A stretch of DNA of 64,000 nucleotides from Ceratodon purpureus (GCA_014871385.1 CM026422.1:26148987-26212986); one strand, 5' to 3'. Positions 23,157 to 35,052 are shown, counted from the stretch's first letter. Numbers and translations: made by a program. Notes: generated from the sequence alone by a model not told the origin.

Positions 23157-24500
23157 GGACTACTTGTAAAATAAGCACATGGTATCCTAATGGTTTTATT
23201 CCCTGTTTTGTCATGCCTGTGTGCACTTTCCATTGAAGTAATGGAGGAAAATTTGATGATAAATATAAAGCATTCAGAGCCTATGCACATCTTCTTATGC
23301 AATTGGTAGGTGTGAATTACTACACTTGTTGAGTCCACGACGCAGTTCTAAAGAAAGCAAACACTCGTCAGTCATTAAAGAAAGTTTCTTCTCAAGCAAG
23401 GTCCATCGGTCACATCAATAAAGTACAAACCAATACTACTTTGTATAGAATAGTACTATAAGTACTGAAGTTGTATTCAAACGAGCTTGCCTATACATTA
23501 TGGTCTCAAACGGTACTTTACGAATCATCTCAGAAGGCGTAGCAACGGCATTCAGGTTGATGACATTGGATTCTAGATGGAGGGATCATATTCACGCTCA
23601 ACTTAGAATGTTCTCAGTGGACTACCACATCTGATAGATGCCTTTTAACTCGACCAATGACTGATATATTCATCGTTCAGTTTCTATATGTGCTAAATAC
23701 AGGCCTTAAGGGCGAGAATAATTTGTAACATCGCATATTTTTAGCCATATGTTCCCAGTAGACAAAGTAATTCTCAATAGAGACAAATTGGGGTCTTGTA
23801 GAATGATAGGTGGACGAAATATGTAGGATCAGGTGGGAATATTTAGGGTACGATGGGAATCTTTAAAGTATGTGGGGATTTCTTAGGGTTTCTAGGGTTT
23901 ATGGTTTTGATTTTTGGATCTCAACATCCAAGTTATAAGATCTATAACTAAGATGAATTCAAAAATGACTGAAACATTATTATTAAGTTGTATATTACCC
24001 TTCTCTTGTCTTCTTAACATGTTGTAATGGTATAATTCATTCAAGGAATCATAGGATCGTATACTTGATTTATTGGAAAGTGGAAGTAATATTTTTAATT
24101 TCCATGTTCTTAAAAAGGTCTTGTGTTCTCCTGTTGCACGAATAATGTAATTAATTATTTATACTAATTAGTTTGTTGTTTAGGCATATGCATATTTTCA
24201 ACAAAATGGCTATTGCAAATATATTATACTTATGTTTTATACAGATTATAAATAAATATGCATTACTATATTTTTATATCAACCAATATGAACTACATCT
24301 CCAATATTTAAGTGTTCAACATATAATTCAAAAATGCACATTATCCTAAACAAGCATCCAAAATAAATTAATTGAAGAACGATTACTTCAATACTATATT
24401 CCCTTAATTCTATTACCTATGTTTCTAAGTTATACATTATCAATACATTTACAATGTATCATATATAATTAGATAAAATACGTGCTTAACTGTTATTCTT
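23157..24500. other. Non-coding, AT-rich DNA
   Basis: Contains GTAC words around 23,420-23,520 and is then increasingly AT-rich. No gene or terminal repeat was recognised. Confidence 0.4.
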
Positions 24501-26115
24501 TATGCAGAGACATGCATGGCCTCTGTTTGTCCGACCTTGTAATACACTCCGTCACTGTCACCGTCTAGCCCCTCCTTACATTTCAGAGCTAATATCTATG
24601 AATTTAGTATATTGTGACGGGTTTAGGCGGGTGGCGGGTGAGGGCGGGGGAGGATGGGAGTGGTGCGGGTACGCAGTGAGGTCGCAGCCGGGGAGTTGCC
24701 GTGTTGTGAGGTCGCAGCTTGGGGAGTCCGCTCGTCTCGTCGTGCATGTTCATGCAGTTCCTTTGTTGGATATTGAGAGACTGTGTCTGAGTGGTGTGGA
24801 TGTTGAGAGGTGAGAGTTGCGGCCGGTTTTCTTCGCTTTTCCTTTGCATGTTGCCTCCTGTTTCTCGTTGTCTCCCGTTCTTAACTTGAAGTCTCTCTCG
24901 TAGTGCATGTTTGGAATTCTTTTGGCCATGACCAAGCGGAAATTCCCTAAGTTAACTTCAAACATGTTCAGAAGCTCATCACCTCGTTCTTTCCGTTGTA
25001 TAGTCGACATACTTCTCATGCCAATGTAGTCACCGAGTTCAATTCCTTGCTTACCACAACAGACGGCTATGTCTCAAAAACTCCGGAGTCAAAGTAAGGA
25101 AACATTGCGTTCTATCTAGGACTTTGCAACACTGTAGAGAGCTCTCCAAGTCGGGTTGTTAGAAGCAGTGCGACATTGTTTGGGCGAGCGGGTGTGGAAG
25201 AGGTAGAATCCCTCCATCACTATCCTACCACCAGTTGTGAGTCGGCTAATCGTCAGAGGACATGAAGGTTGGTATTCTCTGTTGTTTACTAGTTTACTTT
25301 CAGATTTGCTTCCAAAACTTCTCGCAACATCTCGCAGGAATAGAAGAAGCCTTCAACTTCTCAACTATAAACTGTTTTGTACATAATGTACACTGGTGTC
25401 TACGTTTGGGTACTGACGGATAGTTCGCGAATGCGATGTTTCTATCTAGTTTTAACAAGTGGGTTATTTGCAAGGACAATATGAGAGCATACTGGAAGCG
25501 ATGAGAGTTTGCTCTGGTCCGTTTTGTGGAAGAGGCGCACTTAGGGAACTGGGGTCAGCTACACATGCCATTGTAAGAGCTTCTTCTATCCCTAGTATTA
25601 GTTGTATTGGAATTTATTAAACTTCAATTCTGCATAGTGTGAGAGTATACTCTGTAGTACATATTGTAATGGACGACTTAGGATTGTAAGTGTTTGCTAC
25701 TTCCTAATATATTGTTGGTACAAGATTCCCCTGCAATAGTAGTTTATTGGAGTGAGGATACTATTCGGAGCGATGTCTATACTTGGATTTGTACAAGTGT
25801 ATTCAACATTTTTGGTGGTGCTTACTCAGTGTACAGTGGCAGGAGTAGAATCATACTTTGATCTTTTCAAGAAGTACTACCTGTACAACATGAATTTTGT
25901 AAGTTGCTAGATCCCCTTCTACAACATGAATTTTTGTAGTCGCTATTACAAAGTAGTTGTACTTATTTAACTGTTTGTACCATATGTACTAAGAGAAATG
26001 GGTTTGTATGCAGTGAGTGGAAAAAGAGGTAAGCAAGAACATTGTTTGTAGTAACATTCTTTGGTATCTTCAGTACAAACTGTATGAAGTGTGATAGGAG
26101 TTGAGCAACTAGGGA
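24501..26115. other. Transposon-like spacer with GTAC words, no recognised gene
   Basis: Short ORFs on both strands show no known domain. The stretch from about 25,370 is dense in GTACA/TGTAC words, matching the spacers at 12.4-13.0 kb, so it probably belongs to the same element. Confidence 0.4.
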
Positions 26116-26238
26116 TGTTTGTACTACACTTAGTGTTGTTTGTACTACACTTAGTGTTGTTTGTACTACACTTAGTGTTGTTTGTACTACACTTAGTGTT
26201 GTTTGTACTACACTTAGTGTTGTTTGTACTACACTGAG
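26116..26238 (+). repeat. 21-bp tandem repeat, about six copies
   Basis: A 21-base unit (TGTTTGTACTACACTTAG then TGT) repeats from 26,116 to about 26,238; the last copy has substitutions. Each unit contains GTAC. Since 21 is a multiple of three, an ORF with a repeated seven-residue unit runs through it on the - strand, but nothing else suggests it is coding. Confidence 0.85.
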
Positions 26239-26859
26239 AGTGGATGTAGTACTAGGGTACATTTGTACGTAAATAGTACTATACTACTGTATAAATAACT
26301 GAACAGAAATTTGTGGCGACCAGGTCGTACAGTTCTTTGTACAGAGATTATGTACTCAGTTGTACACAGTGTACCCTCAATCGTAAAAATTGTACATTCA
26401 GGACTAATAACAATATAGAATACTAACTTGAAATGACTACATTTTATAATGACTCGATGGACCATACTTTGGGTTCAGCAGACTTCGAAGAAGAAGGTTT
26501 TCTAGTCATAGGATGCATTCTTATGCTTTTATTTTATGTTTTCTATTGTTGTTTAAATTGTGTGAAAGTTAAGAGGAAGTAGCAAAGGAGGAAGAAGTGC
26601 AAGCGTAGAAGTAGTCCTAAATGGACAGAAGTCGAGATCCAACCTATGTGGAATGACTTCTATGAAGGGATGGGTGAGGAAGAGATGGACAATCTAGAGA
26701 ATTCAATGGAATATTAGCTTCTTGTGGTTTTAGTAACCAGCCATTTGTGAACATTTGTGAAGAATTTAAGAACATTTCTTGTACAACTTTATGTATTTAC
26801 AAAATTCAAAAATTACATTTTCTGTATATCTGGTCATTGTTGAAGTATGCAGTATGCAT
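26239..26859. other. Spacer, no recognised gene
   Basis: GTAC words continue to about 26,400. A short + strand basic/acidic frame at about 26,570-26,720 could be coding debris. Nothing recognisable. Confidence 0.3.
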
Positions 26860-27060
26860 CAGGCATTCCTCTACGTTCTTCGCCGGTGGGATTGCCGCCC
26901 CTATAACTCAAGACATTAGTAACAAAACTAGTACACTGAGAACAGAAATGGTACACTGAGTACTCACTGATTACACTATTCAGCTTTACATTTCACATGA
27001 GATGAAATGAAATGGGAATAATATTTGGCAAAGTTCCATGACCATACCCTAATGATGTAA
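26860..27060 (-). repeat. Inverted copy of the 13,470-13,680 segment
   Basis: Reading the - strand from 27,060 to 26,860 reproduces the + strand at about 13,478-13,680 with few changes. Shared words include ATTAGGGTATGGTCATG, TTTCACATGTAAAGCTG-like and GGGGCGGCAATCCC. The two copies are inverted relative to each other, like the two halves of the SUVR gene. Confidence 0.7.
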
Positions 27061-27962
27061 TAGGTTGTTGTTTAAGGGTCGAAAAGGTGGTGGGGGTGTC
27101 AATGGATTTGGGGAACATCTCCATTGCTCCGAAGTGTAACACTTCTTTTGAAGCCCAATGGAACGAGCCCATCAGTTCCCATGAACTATTGAAACATGAT
27201 GGACTCTAGTGTTCTCCCAAACCCTTGACTCTTAATCCCGATCAAACAAGCCTTGAGTATGAGACCGGGAGACTTTTCTCAAGAAATATTTCGTAATTAC
27301 GACAATTGAGCCCAAGTGTTCGAAGTTCACAGTGTATGCGAATAATGTTCACAATGTACAATATCTGTATACACTGTACACTTTGAGTATAGGTAGTACA
27401 CCATTTGTACATTAATTAACCGTCGCACTGCTTGGGAAGAGACGTGATTCTGTTCAATCGAACTTGCTTATCTTCAAAACCGAAATACCGGATATCAAAA
27501 TTCGAGTCTCGCAGAAAACTGAGATAGTTGGAGTGAAGTGCAAAAATTGAAATAACAGGAGTGCAGTGCGATGGACTTGTGCAAGAGAGAGAGGCATTGA
27601 ATCCAGCATGCGGCACTTGCGAAAGTGTGCTGCATGCGCAATTTTGCGGAATCTGAGTGTTGTGGTTCGTAACTAAAACAAACTGGCTCTTTATATTTTA
27701 GGAGACTCGAATTGAAGAGCATGTTGCTTCCCAGTACTTTTTACTTTGTTTAAATAAAAATTTAAAAACACTTACTTATATTATATTGGTATATACCTTT
27801 GAAGCTTAAGAAAACTGTTTACTCGGATTTCAATTTCTACATTATAATTATTTTTTTAACACAAAAAATATTTGAAAGCATTGAATTACAAGTAAATGAC
27901 TTTGCTACCATTGTTTAGGGAAAATTAAGTAATCTTTAATGACTTAGAGAAATTTAAAGAGG
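27061..27962. other. Spacer, no recognised gene
   Basis: GTAC words occur at 27,340-27,410, followed by AT-rich DNA. ORFs at 27,416-27,722 on the - strand show no known domain. Confidence 0.3.
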
Positions 27963-28466
27963 ATGTCTAATTCGCTGGAGGTTGTAGCTTGTGAGACCAT
28001 TTTACAAAATCTACTCAACCGTATGTCAAATGGAAAGGACCCGTGGGATCAAGTGGCTTGTTCTCGATGTTATATTCCACCAGCAACAATTACATTTCAA
28101 GACATTGAGAATGCTCGTGCAGTTTCTTTACTTTAGAAAAGAGAGATTGATAATAGTCTTGAATACGCTTGCTTGAGGTTGACAAAGTGGGACTATGATT
28201 CATATACAGAGTGCCACTGGATTCTGAAAGATGAATATCAGTCGTATCGATTTAACGTGAACTGGAACATCTTTAAGAATTCTTGGGCCCTTGCAGAACC
28301 AAACGGCAATAAAAGATTGGAGACGGCGTCACTAGGCGAATTAAGTTTTGAACTGAATCATTTGAGGACCTTGCTTAGTGATAGTAGGAATCACACTCTC
28401 TGGTTGCAGCCAGGAGAGAAGGTGGTTCCAAGACTGAACATTTGGGTCTCACCAAAACTTCGATAG
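27963..28466 (+). pseudogene. Unknown small protein, frame broken by one stop
   Basis: One frame runs from ATG at 27,963 (MSNSLEVVACETILQNLL) to TAG at 28,464-28,466 (LNIWVSPKLR), with a single TAG at 28,134-28,136. The predicted chain is about 167 residues, with a possible C-x2-C (ACSRC) and a Trp-rich middle (TKWDYDSYTECHW). Alternatively, two short unrelated ORFs share a frame. No family recognised. Confidence 0.35.
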
Positions 28467-29122
28467 ACCACAATTTAAAATTTCCATTACTATTGTAGCA
28501 GATTCTCTTAGACCGAGCTTTCATGTCTGCATTGTACTTTAAGGATCAACTTAATGGAAAATCTTTAACAACAATTTCTATTTGATGGCAATTTTATATT
28601 TAATTTGATTGTACTGCTTGAATTATGCATCCATATATTTCCCTATGTGAACCGGGTTCAAAAATTGAGATATCGCAATGCAAACACCGTAAGGACTGTG
28701 AGAGAGCTTTGCTTTGTAGTTTATATTTTATATTTGAATTTCAAATACTAATGGTATGGACTCTTCATATCTGATGTTTGGACTCTCATCTCATTTAAGG
28801 CACTTATAAAATTCCTTTCAAATTTGCTAAGTAGATGAAGAAGAAAATAACATTAAGCTAGGTTACTTGCAATTTTCATTTAAGTCTAATAGAAGCTAGC
28901 AGTGGACAGAAATGATATAGAATGTATAACATAGTAATTAAATGTACAATTTCTGTACATGTAGTACAAGATTTGTACAGAAATAGCAGGAGCTGCCAGT
29001 TTTTCTGAAGGGCATGAATGTTTGGTTAATGTAGATTTAGAAGAAACGGACTGTGGTCCACGCTTAGGAAGAACAGAGTGTGTGACCCGAGACTACATGC
29101 GACGAATCAGACCTCTGTAGTA
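28467..29122. other. Spacer downstream (by transcription) of the SET exons
   Basis: AT-rich, with a cluster of GTAC words at 28,940-28,985. In - strand terms this would be the 3' flank of the SUVR gene. No gene seen. Confidence 0.35.
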
Positions 29123-29938
29123 TCATTCCAAAGAGTTAGCAAGAAGATCGACTACAAGAAGAATAGTGGGATCTACGGTTACAATGTCACGGCAGTGAAT
29201 GCTACCACACTTACAATGGAAAGGAAAAACGGCGTCAACAGCATTCACTTCTGGTCTCTTAATACTACAACCATAGTCCCACGTTAGTTCTTCAAATGCG
29301 AAGTAGGCAACATGGTACACTCCACCATGGTTGTTGCTGACTTTCACTGGCACGTCAATAAGGTTGGCCTCCTCACATTTGATCTACAAACGACCACATG
29401 TAGTGAGAAATGGAGAAAGAAACCAACTACATGCATGAATCCTCAGTAGTGCTATACCCACAATTAGACAAATTTACAAGGGGTATAGTGCATGAAAATA
29501 CTCATACCTGTAGTTTACAAATCTGGAGACATTAGAGAGATTTGTGCCGTCTATGCACAACGCCACATCTTCGTTTACTACTTGCTCAGATTTCCAATCA
29601 GCATATAGTGCAAGTGTAAATGCTTCCAATTTCCCAAGCTTCGCAATACCCCCGTTGCATGAATCCGCATTTGTAACAATCTCCACTGCATATTCAAACA
29701 CAAAACTTCCTTTCTGAATGGGGGTAGTTGCTCGCAGTCCCCACCCCTTCGAACCAGTCCAAAACACTTCAATGGGAATGGATAAACCCCGCTGCACTAC
29801 GATGTTGCCACTCAACCACTTGCAGCTGCAGCCATCATTGCATTCTTGAAGACAAACCCTGTTGGTATGACCAAGGCATGAAGAACCTTCCTCGGGTGAA
29901 CACGCTAATCCACTCAATACAGTCTCCTCCATCAAACC
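29123..29938 (-). pseudogene. SET and post-SET exons of a SUVR-type histone methyltransferase (split gene, part 2)
   Basis: An exon from 29,938 to 29,508 encodes SCLGHTNRVCLQECNDGCSC (end of pre-SET), VVQRGLSIPIEVFW, GSKGWGLRATTPIQKGSFVFEY and ALCIDGTNLSNVSRFVNY (SET domain). It can begin at acceptor GGACAG/GG in phase 0, matching the donor of the exon at 14,387-14,668. It ends at an AG/GTATGAG donor in phase 2. The next frame, from about 29,378, has ANLIDVPVKV, GGVYHVAYF, EELTWDYG and the post-SET CKCGSIHCRD, ending at 29,123. The expected acceptor before 29,378 reads AA, not AG, and part of the loop before EELTWDYG is missing. SUVR1/2/4-type proteins methylate histone H3 lysine 9 in plants; activity here is doubtful. 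Confidence 0.7.
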
Positions 29939-29971
29939 CTGTCCAAGACTACAAAATAGTGGACCAAGGTA

Positions 29972-29976
29972 CCAAT
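29972..29976 (-). repeat. Copia target-site duplication, right copy (ATTGG on the - strand)
   Basis: CCAAT on the + strand, directly against the terminal CAATA end of an LTR remnant that starts at 29,977. It is the complement of the ATTGG at 14,837-14,841. Confidence 0.6.
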
Positions 29977-30130
29977 TATTGAAGTTAAAAGAAGAAGAGA
30001 GATGGTTGCTCTAACAAGTGTAGCACACAAAGTATTACAAACAATGAATGGAGTGAGATATTAATTTGTGAGACAAGTATGCTACACTTGTTAGAGCAAC
30101 CATCTCAATTTCTTCTTTTAATCTAAATAG
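29977..30130. repeat. Copia LTR remnants, facing each other
   Basis: 29,977 to about 30,060 is the last part of an LTR in - orientation. About 30,078-30,125 is the same region in + orientation, so the two form an imperfect inverted repeat around a spacer of under 20 bases. The copia pol fragment begins directly after it at 30,131. The arrangement marks a rearrangement breakpoint. Confidence 0.65.
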
Positions 30131-33100
30131 TTAATGTACTTCCTTTGGCACATGGTGATTGCGCATGACACTCTCAAATTCCATTCCAAGACAATACTTC
30201 AACTCACCAAGATCATGCATTTGGAACTCTCCCTTGAGCCATCGTAACTTAGCAAGAAGGATAGCCAAGATGATCAAATCATCCACATACACAAGCACCA
30301 TCAATAAGAAGTGACCCGTTTGCATGATGTACAAGGAATGATCCGCTTCACACCTTGTAAAGCCCTCCTTGATGAAGACGGAGTCAATGCGTTGGTACCA
30401 TGCCCTTGGTGATTGCTTGAGCCCGTACAAGGACTTCTTGAGCTTGCACACAAGATACTCCATGCCCTTCTCTTCAAACCCTTGAGGTTGGCTCATGTAG
30501 ATGTCTTCCTCCAAATCTCCATTCAAGAAAGCCGTCTTGACATCCATTTGATGGATCTCCAAGTCCAATGCGGCTCCAAGTGCAAGGATGCAGCCAATGG
30601 TGTTGAACTTGGCCACGGGAGCAAAGGTCTCATGGAAGTCTACTCCCGCAACCTGTAAGGAGGCTTTCCCAACCAATCTTGCCTTGTGGCGCACAACTTC
30701 TCATGTAGCATTCTTCTTGGTGCGAAACACCCACTTGCATCCAACACTCTTGCGGCCCTTTAGAAGGGAAGCCAACTCCCACGTTCCATTAGCAATGAGG
30801 GAGTCATACTCTTCTTGCATGGCCGCCTCCCACTTACTTCCATCCTCCGATTGCAAAGCCTCACACAAACTCAATGGGTCTTCAAGGTTGGCCACATTGG
30901 CCCGTTCCACTTCTTGTTGCGGCAAGATGTGGTTCTTCCTCCACTCTCCAAGTGGACGTCGTTCTTGTCTTGGATAGCGGGTGCCTCCCTCTCCTTTCCT
31001 TCACCTCCTGGTGACGATGATGTTCGTGAATGCCCCTTGCTTGTCTCCTCATCTTCTTCTTCTTTATCCTCCTTCTCGCCCTTCTTGGCATCCTCATGGT
31101 CACTAGAAGAAGTTGGTTTGGAAGATTCGTCCACCAACAACAACAAAGGTGCCACACTACTCCCACTTGGACTCATCTCCAAACCATCACCAACACTAGT
31201 GCTCTCCTCATCAAACACAACATCACGACTCTTGATGATCTTTCTAGTCTCAATGCACATAAAACGATAGGCCTTAGTTTCCTCACAATATCCAAGAAAC
31301 ATACACTAAGTACCTTTTGCATCAAGCTTACCTCTCTTTGCAGCAACCGCCTTGGCATAAGCAATGCATCCAAACACACGCATGTGTGCAATGCATGGCT
31401 TGCGCCCACTCCAACCCTCTTGTCGAGTGATGCTAACAAGAGCACGAGTGGGGCACCGATTGCCAATGCACACCGTATTGGCCATCGCTTCCGCCCAAAA
31501 TGAAAGCTTGAGCCGTTGAGCATGAAGCATGCTCCTTGCCATCTCCACAATGGTGCGATTGGCTCGCTCCGCAACTGTGTTTTGTTGTGGTGTGTATGGT
31601 GTTGATAATTGTCGTTGGATGCCGTGCTTCTTCAAGTAGCGTTGGAAGGCCTTGGAGATAAAATCCCCTCCATTGTCCGATCGGAAAACCTTGATCTTGT
31701 GCTCCGATTGCGTCTCCGCAAGTGCCCTGAACTCCTTGAACTTCTCAAGGCACTGAAGGTGTACAACCACACTCGCCTTGAAAAGTCATCAATGAAGGTC
31801 ACAAAGTACCTTGCATCATCACCCATGAATGTGGTCTTCAAAGGACCGCACACATCCGAATGCTCAATCTCCAATGGCTTTGACGCACGTGTCCCTCCAT
31901 CCTGTGGAAATGGTGCCCTATGTTGCTTGCCTTGCACACACCCTTCACAAAACGACATGGACAACTCATCTTTGCCAAGGTTCATGCCGCTTACCATGCT
32001 TTGAAGAAAGTGCACACTCCTTGCATTCAAATGGCCAAGTCGCCGATGCCAAACCTCCATTGCACCACTCTTCGGTGATGATTGCGCCACCTTTGCCGAA
32101 TCCGCTTCAAAGACCTTGATGAAGGTCACTTGATACAAGTTGCCTTCACGAGGTGCCTTTGAAAGCACATTGCCATTAGGAGCCGTCAATGTGCACCCCT
32201 CCACATTGAATAGCACCTTGAATCCACTAGACACAAGCTTGCTCACCGAGAGCAAGTTTGCTTGCAACTTGGGCACATGAAGGACATCCTTCATGGTCAC
32301 CTTCTTCAAACGCCCTTTTTCAAGCACCTCAACAACAATGCAACCCATTCCAATGGCTTGCACAACACTATCATCACCCAAATGCACATTGCGTGGTGGA
32401 ATTACCTCATAAGTGTCAAATGCCGCCCTATAAGGTGTCATGTGCTTTGTAGCACCCGAATCCATGATCCACTTGCATATGGACTTGGAATAGGGTCCCT
32501 CTTGTGTTGCAAAGGCGTAGTCATCTTCATCCTTTGCATGGTTGGCACCCTCCTTGTCTTTGGCTTGGTTTGCATTGTCCCGCTCCTACTTCTTTGCCTT
32601 GTAGCAATGTCTTGCAATGTGGCCCGGCTTGCCACAATTGTAACACACCTTGGGCTCTCCACGTGAGAATGAGCTACTCCCCTTGTTTTGCCTTGATACG
32701 AGAGCCGCATCATCCCCATGGACCTCCTTCTCCATGCGCTTGAACACTTCATGCATCATCCTTGCCGTCACAAACTCCATGGTAAGGTCTACAAACCGCA
32801 AGGTCTCCAAGGCCGTGATCAAGTTCTCAAAGGAAGGTGGCAAGCTCTCAAGCAAGGTCATGACAACATCGTCATCTTTGACAGGCACATCCAAACAATT
32901 GAGTTGATCCGCAAGGTTTCTCACATGGTTGATGTGGGTAAGCATGTCATCTCCTTCTTGCATCTTGATGGTAAAGAACTTGCGACGAATAAAGAGAATG
33001 TTGGACAAGCTCTTTGTCTCATGGATGTTGCACAATGTCTTCCATGCTTCGATTGGCCCTCTGCAATTCCGAATGTACGCAAGTTGGTTGTCCACCAAAT

Positions 33101-33341
33101 TGAGCCCTATCACAGACATGGCCTTCTACACACGGCAATTGTACTCCTTGATAGCCTTTGGATCCATCTTGATGCCCTTCTCATCGTCGTCTTCACTTGG
33201 TGGAGGCTTCTCCGTGCCTTCTACAACCTCCCAAAGGTCCATGGACTCCAACACCATCTCCATCTTGAACTTCCAAAGGCTAAAGTTCTCCCCCTTGAAC
33301 TTGTCAATGGTCCTAGCACTCTCATTCTCAAATGTCGCCAT
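30131..33341 (-). pseudogene. Copia gag-pol polyprotein, decayed
   Basis: gag starts at ATG 33,341 (MATFENESARTIDKFKGENFSLW), has a TAG at 33,126-33,128, the UBN2-type gag core, the CCHC knuckle CYNCGKPGHIARHC, and a TAG after KAKK at 32,586. Protease has DSGATKHM near 32,460. The pre-integrase region has VWHRRLGHLN and CEGCVQGKQHRAPF. Integrase has HSDVCGP and FIDDFSRRVW, then a frameshift near 31,770, FRSDNGGDF and NTVAERANRT. A TAG lies at about 31,306. Reverse transcriptase has MDVKTAFLNGDLEEDIYMSQPQGF, LKKSLYGLKQSPRAWY and the catalytic YVDDLIIL, ending at 30,131. Order PR-IN-RT is that of Ty1/copia. At least three stops and two frameshifts are present. Confidence 0.9.
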
Positions 33342-34141
33342 TATGACACTCAATATGCCAAGATCAACCCTTGTAACGTCTCGATGTGCACTATGGCACC
33401 TCTCCACTCACTTTGAGCCCCTTCTAGACTCCAAGGTGTTTCTACACACCTCTCACACTCTCATCAGCCCCTACAAGGCTTTTATACTCATGTAAGCACC
33501 TCCCACTAGCAGATCAGCCCTTACAAGGCCCTAGTGTGTGAGTGCACACTCCAATCAATCAAATTGAGTCCCTTCTAGCTCAAATGTGCAATGGTTCACT
33601 TCAAGCACTCAAGTCCTCTCACAATGAACTCAAATGCAAACCTTTGCACCTCACTCAAGTATACCTCCCCTTTCTTTAATCCTACATGCAAAGATGGCCT
33701 TGAATGACTTCAAAGAGCATCACCGAGACTCCAATGTGCATCTTATGCACCTCAAACACTCAAATCAGCACCTTTTGAGAGCAAGCAAGCACATCCACAA
33801 TGTTTGAACACTTACAAGGTCCAAAAGCTTTGAATGAGCACCTCCACCACTCTTGCAACTCTATGTGCCTCCCCAAATCTCCAACTCAACCCTTGTGCAC
33901 CTCAAAGGCTCCAAATGAGCTCCTTTGCACCTCCAAGGCTCCAAACAAGCACTTGTGCACCTCCAAAGCTCTAAATCAGCCCATGTGCACCTCCAATGCT
34001 CCAAATCAGCCCTTGTGCACGTCCAATGCTCCAAATCAGCCCTTGTGCACCTCACACACACAATGCCTTACAAGACCTCCTCCAAACTACTTAGCAACCA
34101 AAGAACTCTCACTTGCAACTCACATGAGTGGGCCCATAACC

Positions 34142-34569
34142 TATTGATGTTAAAAGAAGAAGAGAGTTGGTTGCTTTAACAAGTGTAGCACACAAAGTAG
34201 TACAAACAATGAATGGAGTGAGATATGAGCTTCTTTCGAAGCTCTTTACTTATAGTACTTGGTTGCACATCTCTAAGGGACTCTCAAAGGACATTCCAAG
34301 CCATTTGCAAGTCCCTTTAGGACACGTGGCACTCATGGCCGCCCCTAAGACTTAGCCACCACCCACTTGTCCTTCCAAGCTTATCATTGATTTGGCTTAG
34401 TCAATGCAAGTGGGCTGGTCCTTATCTCTTCACATACTCATGCCACATGTGCTCCATGTGGTAAATCACCTCACTCCCTTTTCTCTCCTTTTACTTCCCC
34501 CCTTCTAATTCTACCTCATTGCAAACTCTATTTACAATGCCCTAACTACGAGCTACCTAAACTCCAACA
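34142..34569 (-). repeat. Copia LTR, - orientation (5' LTR)
   Basis: A 428-base LTR, TGTTGGAG at 34,569 and CAATA at 34,142, very similar to the LTRs at 14,842-15,268 and 18,172-18,599. The primer-binding site follows at 34,141 downward. Confidence 0.85.
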
Positions 34570-35052
34570 AAAGAAGCTCACTTGCACTTGCAAAGCTCCA
34601 AATAAGCTATTGAGCACCTGACACACAAATAACTTTATAAAGACCTTCTTCAAAAGACTCCTTCAAATATGATCTTGTACACCTTGAAAGCCCTTAATTT
34701 GCACTTGTGTATCTTTCACACTCAAAACCTTACACGACCTCCTCCAAAATACGTAGGATAGGAAGAACTTTCAACTGCAATTCATGTGAGTGTGCCCCGA
34801 ATTTATTGAGATTGAAAGAAGGAGAGAGACATTTGCTATAATATGTCTGGCACACAAATTAGAAGAGAGAATGAATGAAGTGAGATATAGGCTTCTTTGA
34901 AAGCGCTTTACTTACTATACTTGTTTGCTCATCTTTAAGTGACTATAAAGGGACATTCCCAGCCACTTGCAAGTTCCCATTAGGCCATGTGGCACTCAAG
35001 GGTGTTCATATGAGTTAGCCACCGCCAACTTGTCCTTATCGCTAGCGCTTAT
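34570..35052 (-). repeat. Repeat A, second copy, first segment (LTR2 leader and 3' part of LTR2)
   Basis: Reverse complement of about 5,966-6,445. It is cut on the left by the copia LTR at 34,569 and on the right by the 17.9-kb element at 35,053. The last bases before the insertion are GCGCTTAT; the uninterrupted copy continues GCGCTTATCTCTTC, and that CTCTTC reappears at 52,936. Confidence 0.8.
35049..35052 (+). repeat. Target-site duplication TTAT, left
   Basis: TTAT directly before the AACACC terminus, repeated directly after the other terminus at 52,932-52,935. The empty paralogous site (complement at 5,966-5,969) has one copy. Confidence 0.85.

Larger units (their letters stand above)
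30131..34569 (-). mobile_element. Copia retrotransposon, 3'-truncated, - strand
   Basis: Read on the - strand: 5' LTR 34,569-34,142, primer-binding site, leader with tandem repeats to about 33,420, gag, protease, integrase and reverse transcriptase, then a break at 30,131 within reverse transcriptase. RNase H and the 3' LTR are missing. The LTR ends at 34,569 inside the LTR2 leader of repeat A, so it inserted there after repeat A was in place. Confidence 0.9.

Noticed and set aside
26116-26262. ORF with a repeated TTLSVVQ unit
   Set aside because: Produced by a 21-bp tandem repeat with no other coding sign.
30387-33495. Many + strand ORFs across the copia element
   Set aside because: Shadows of the gag-pol frames on the - strand, which carry all the recognisable motifs.
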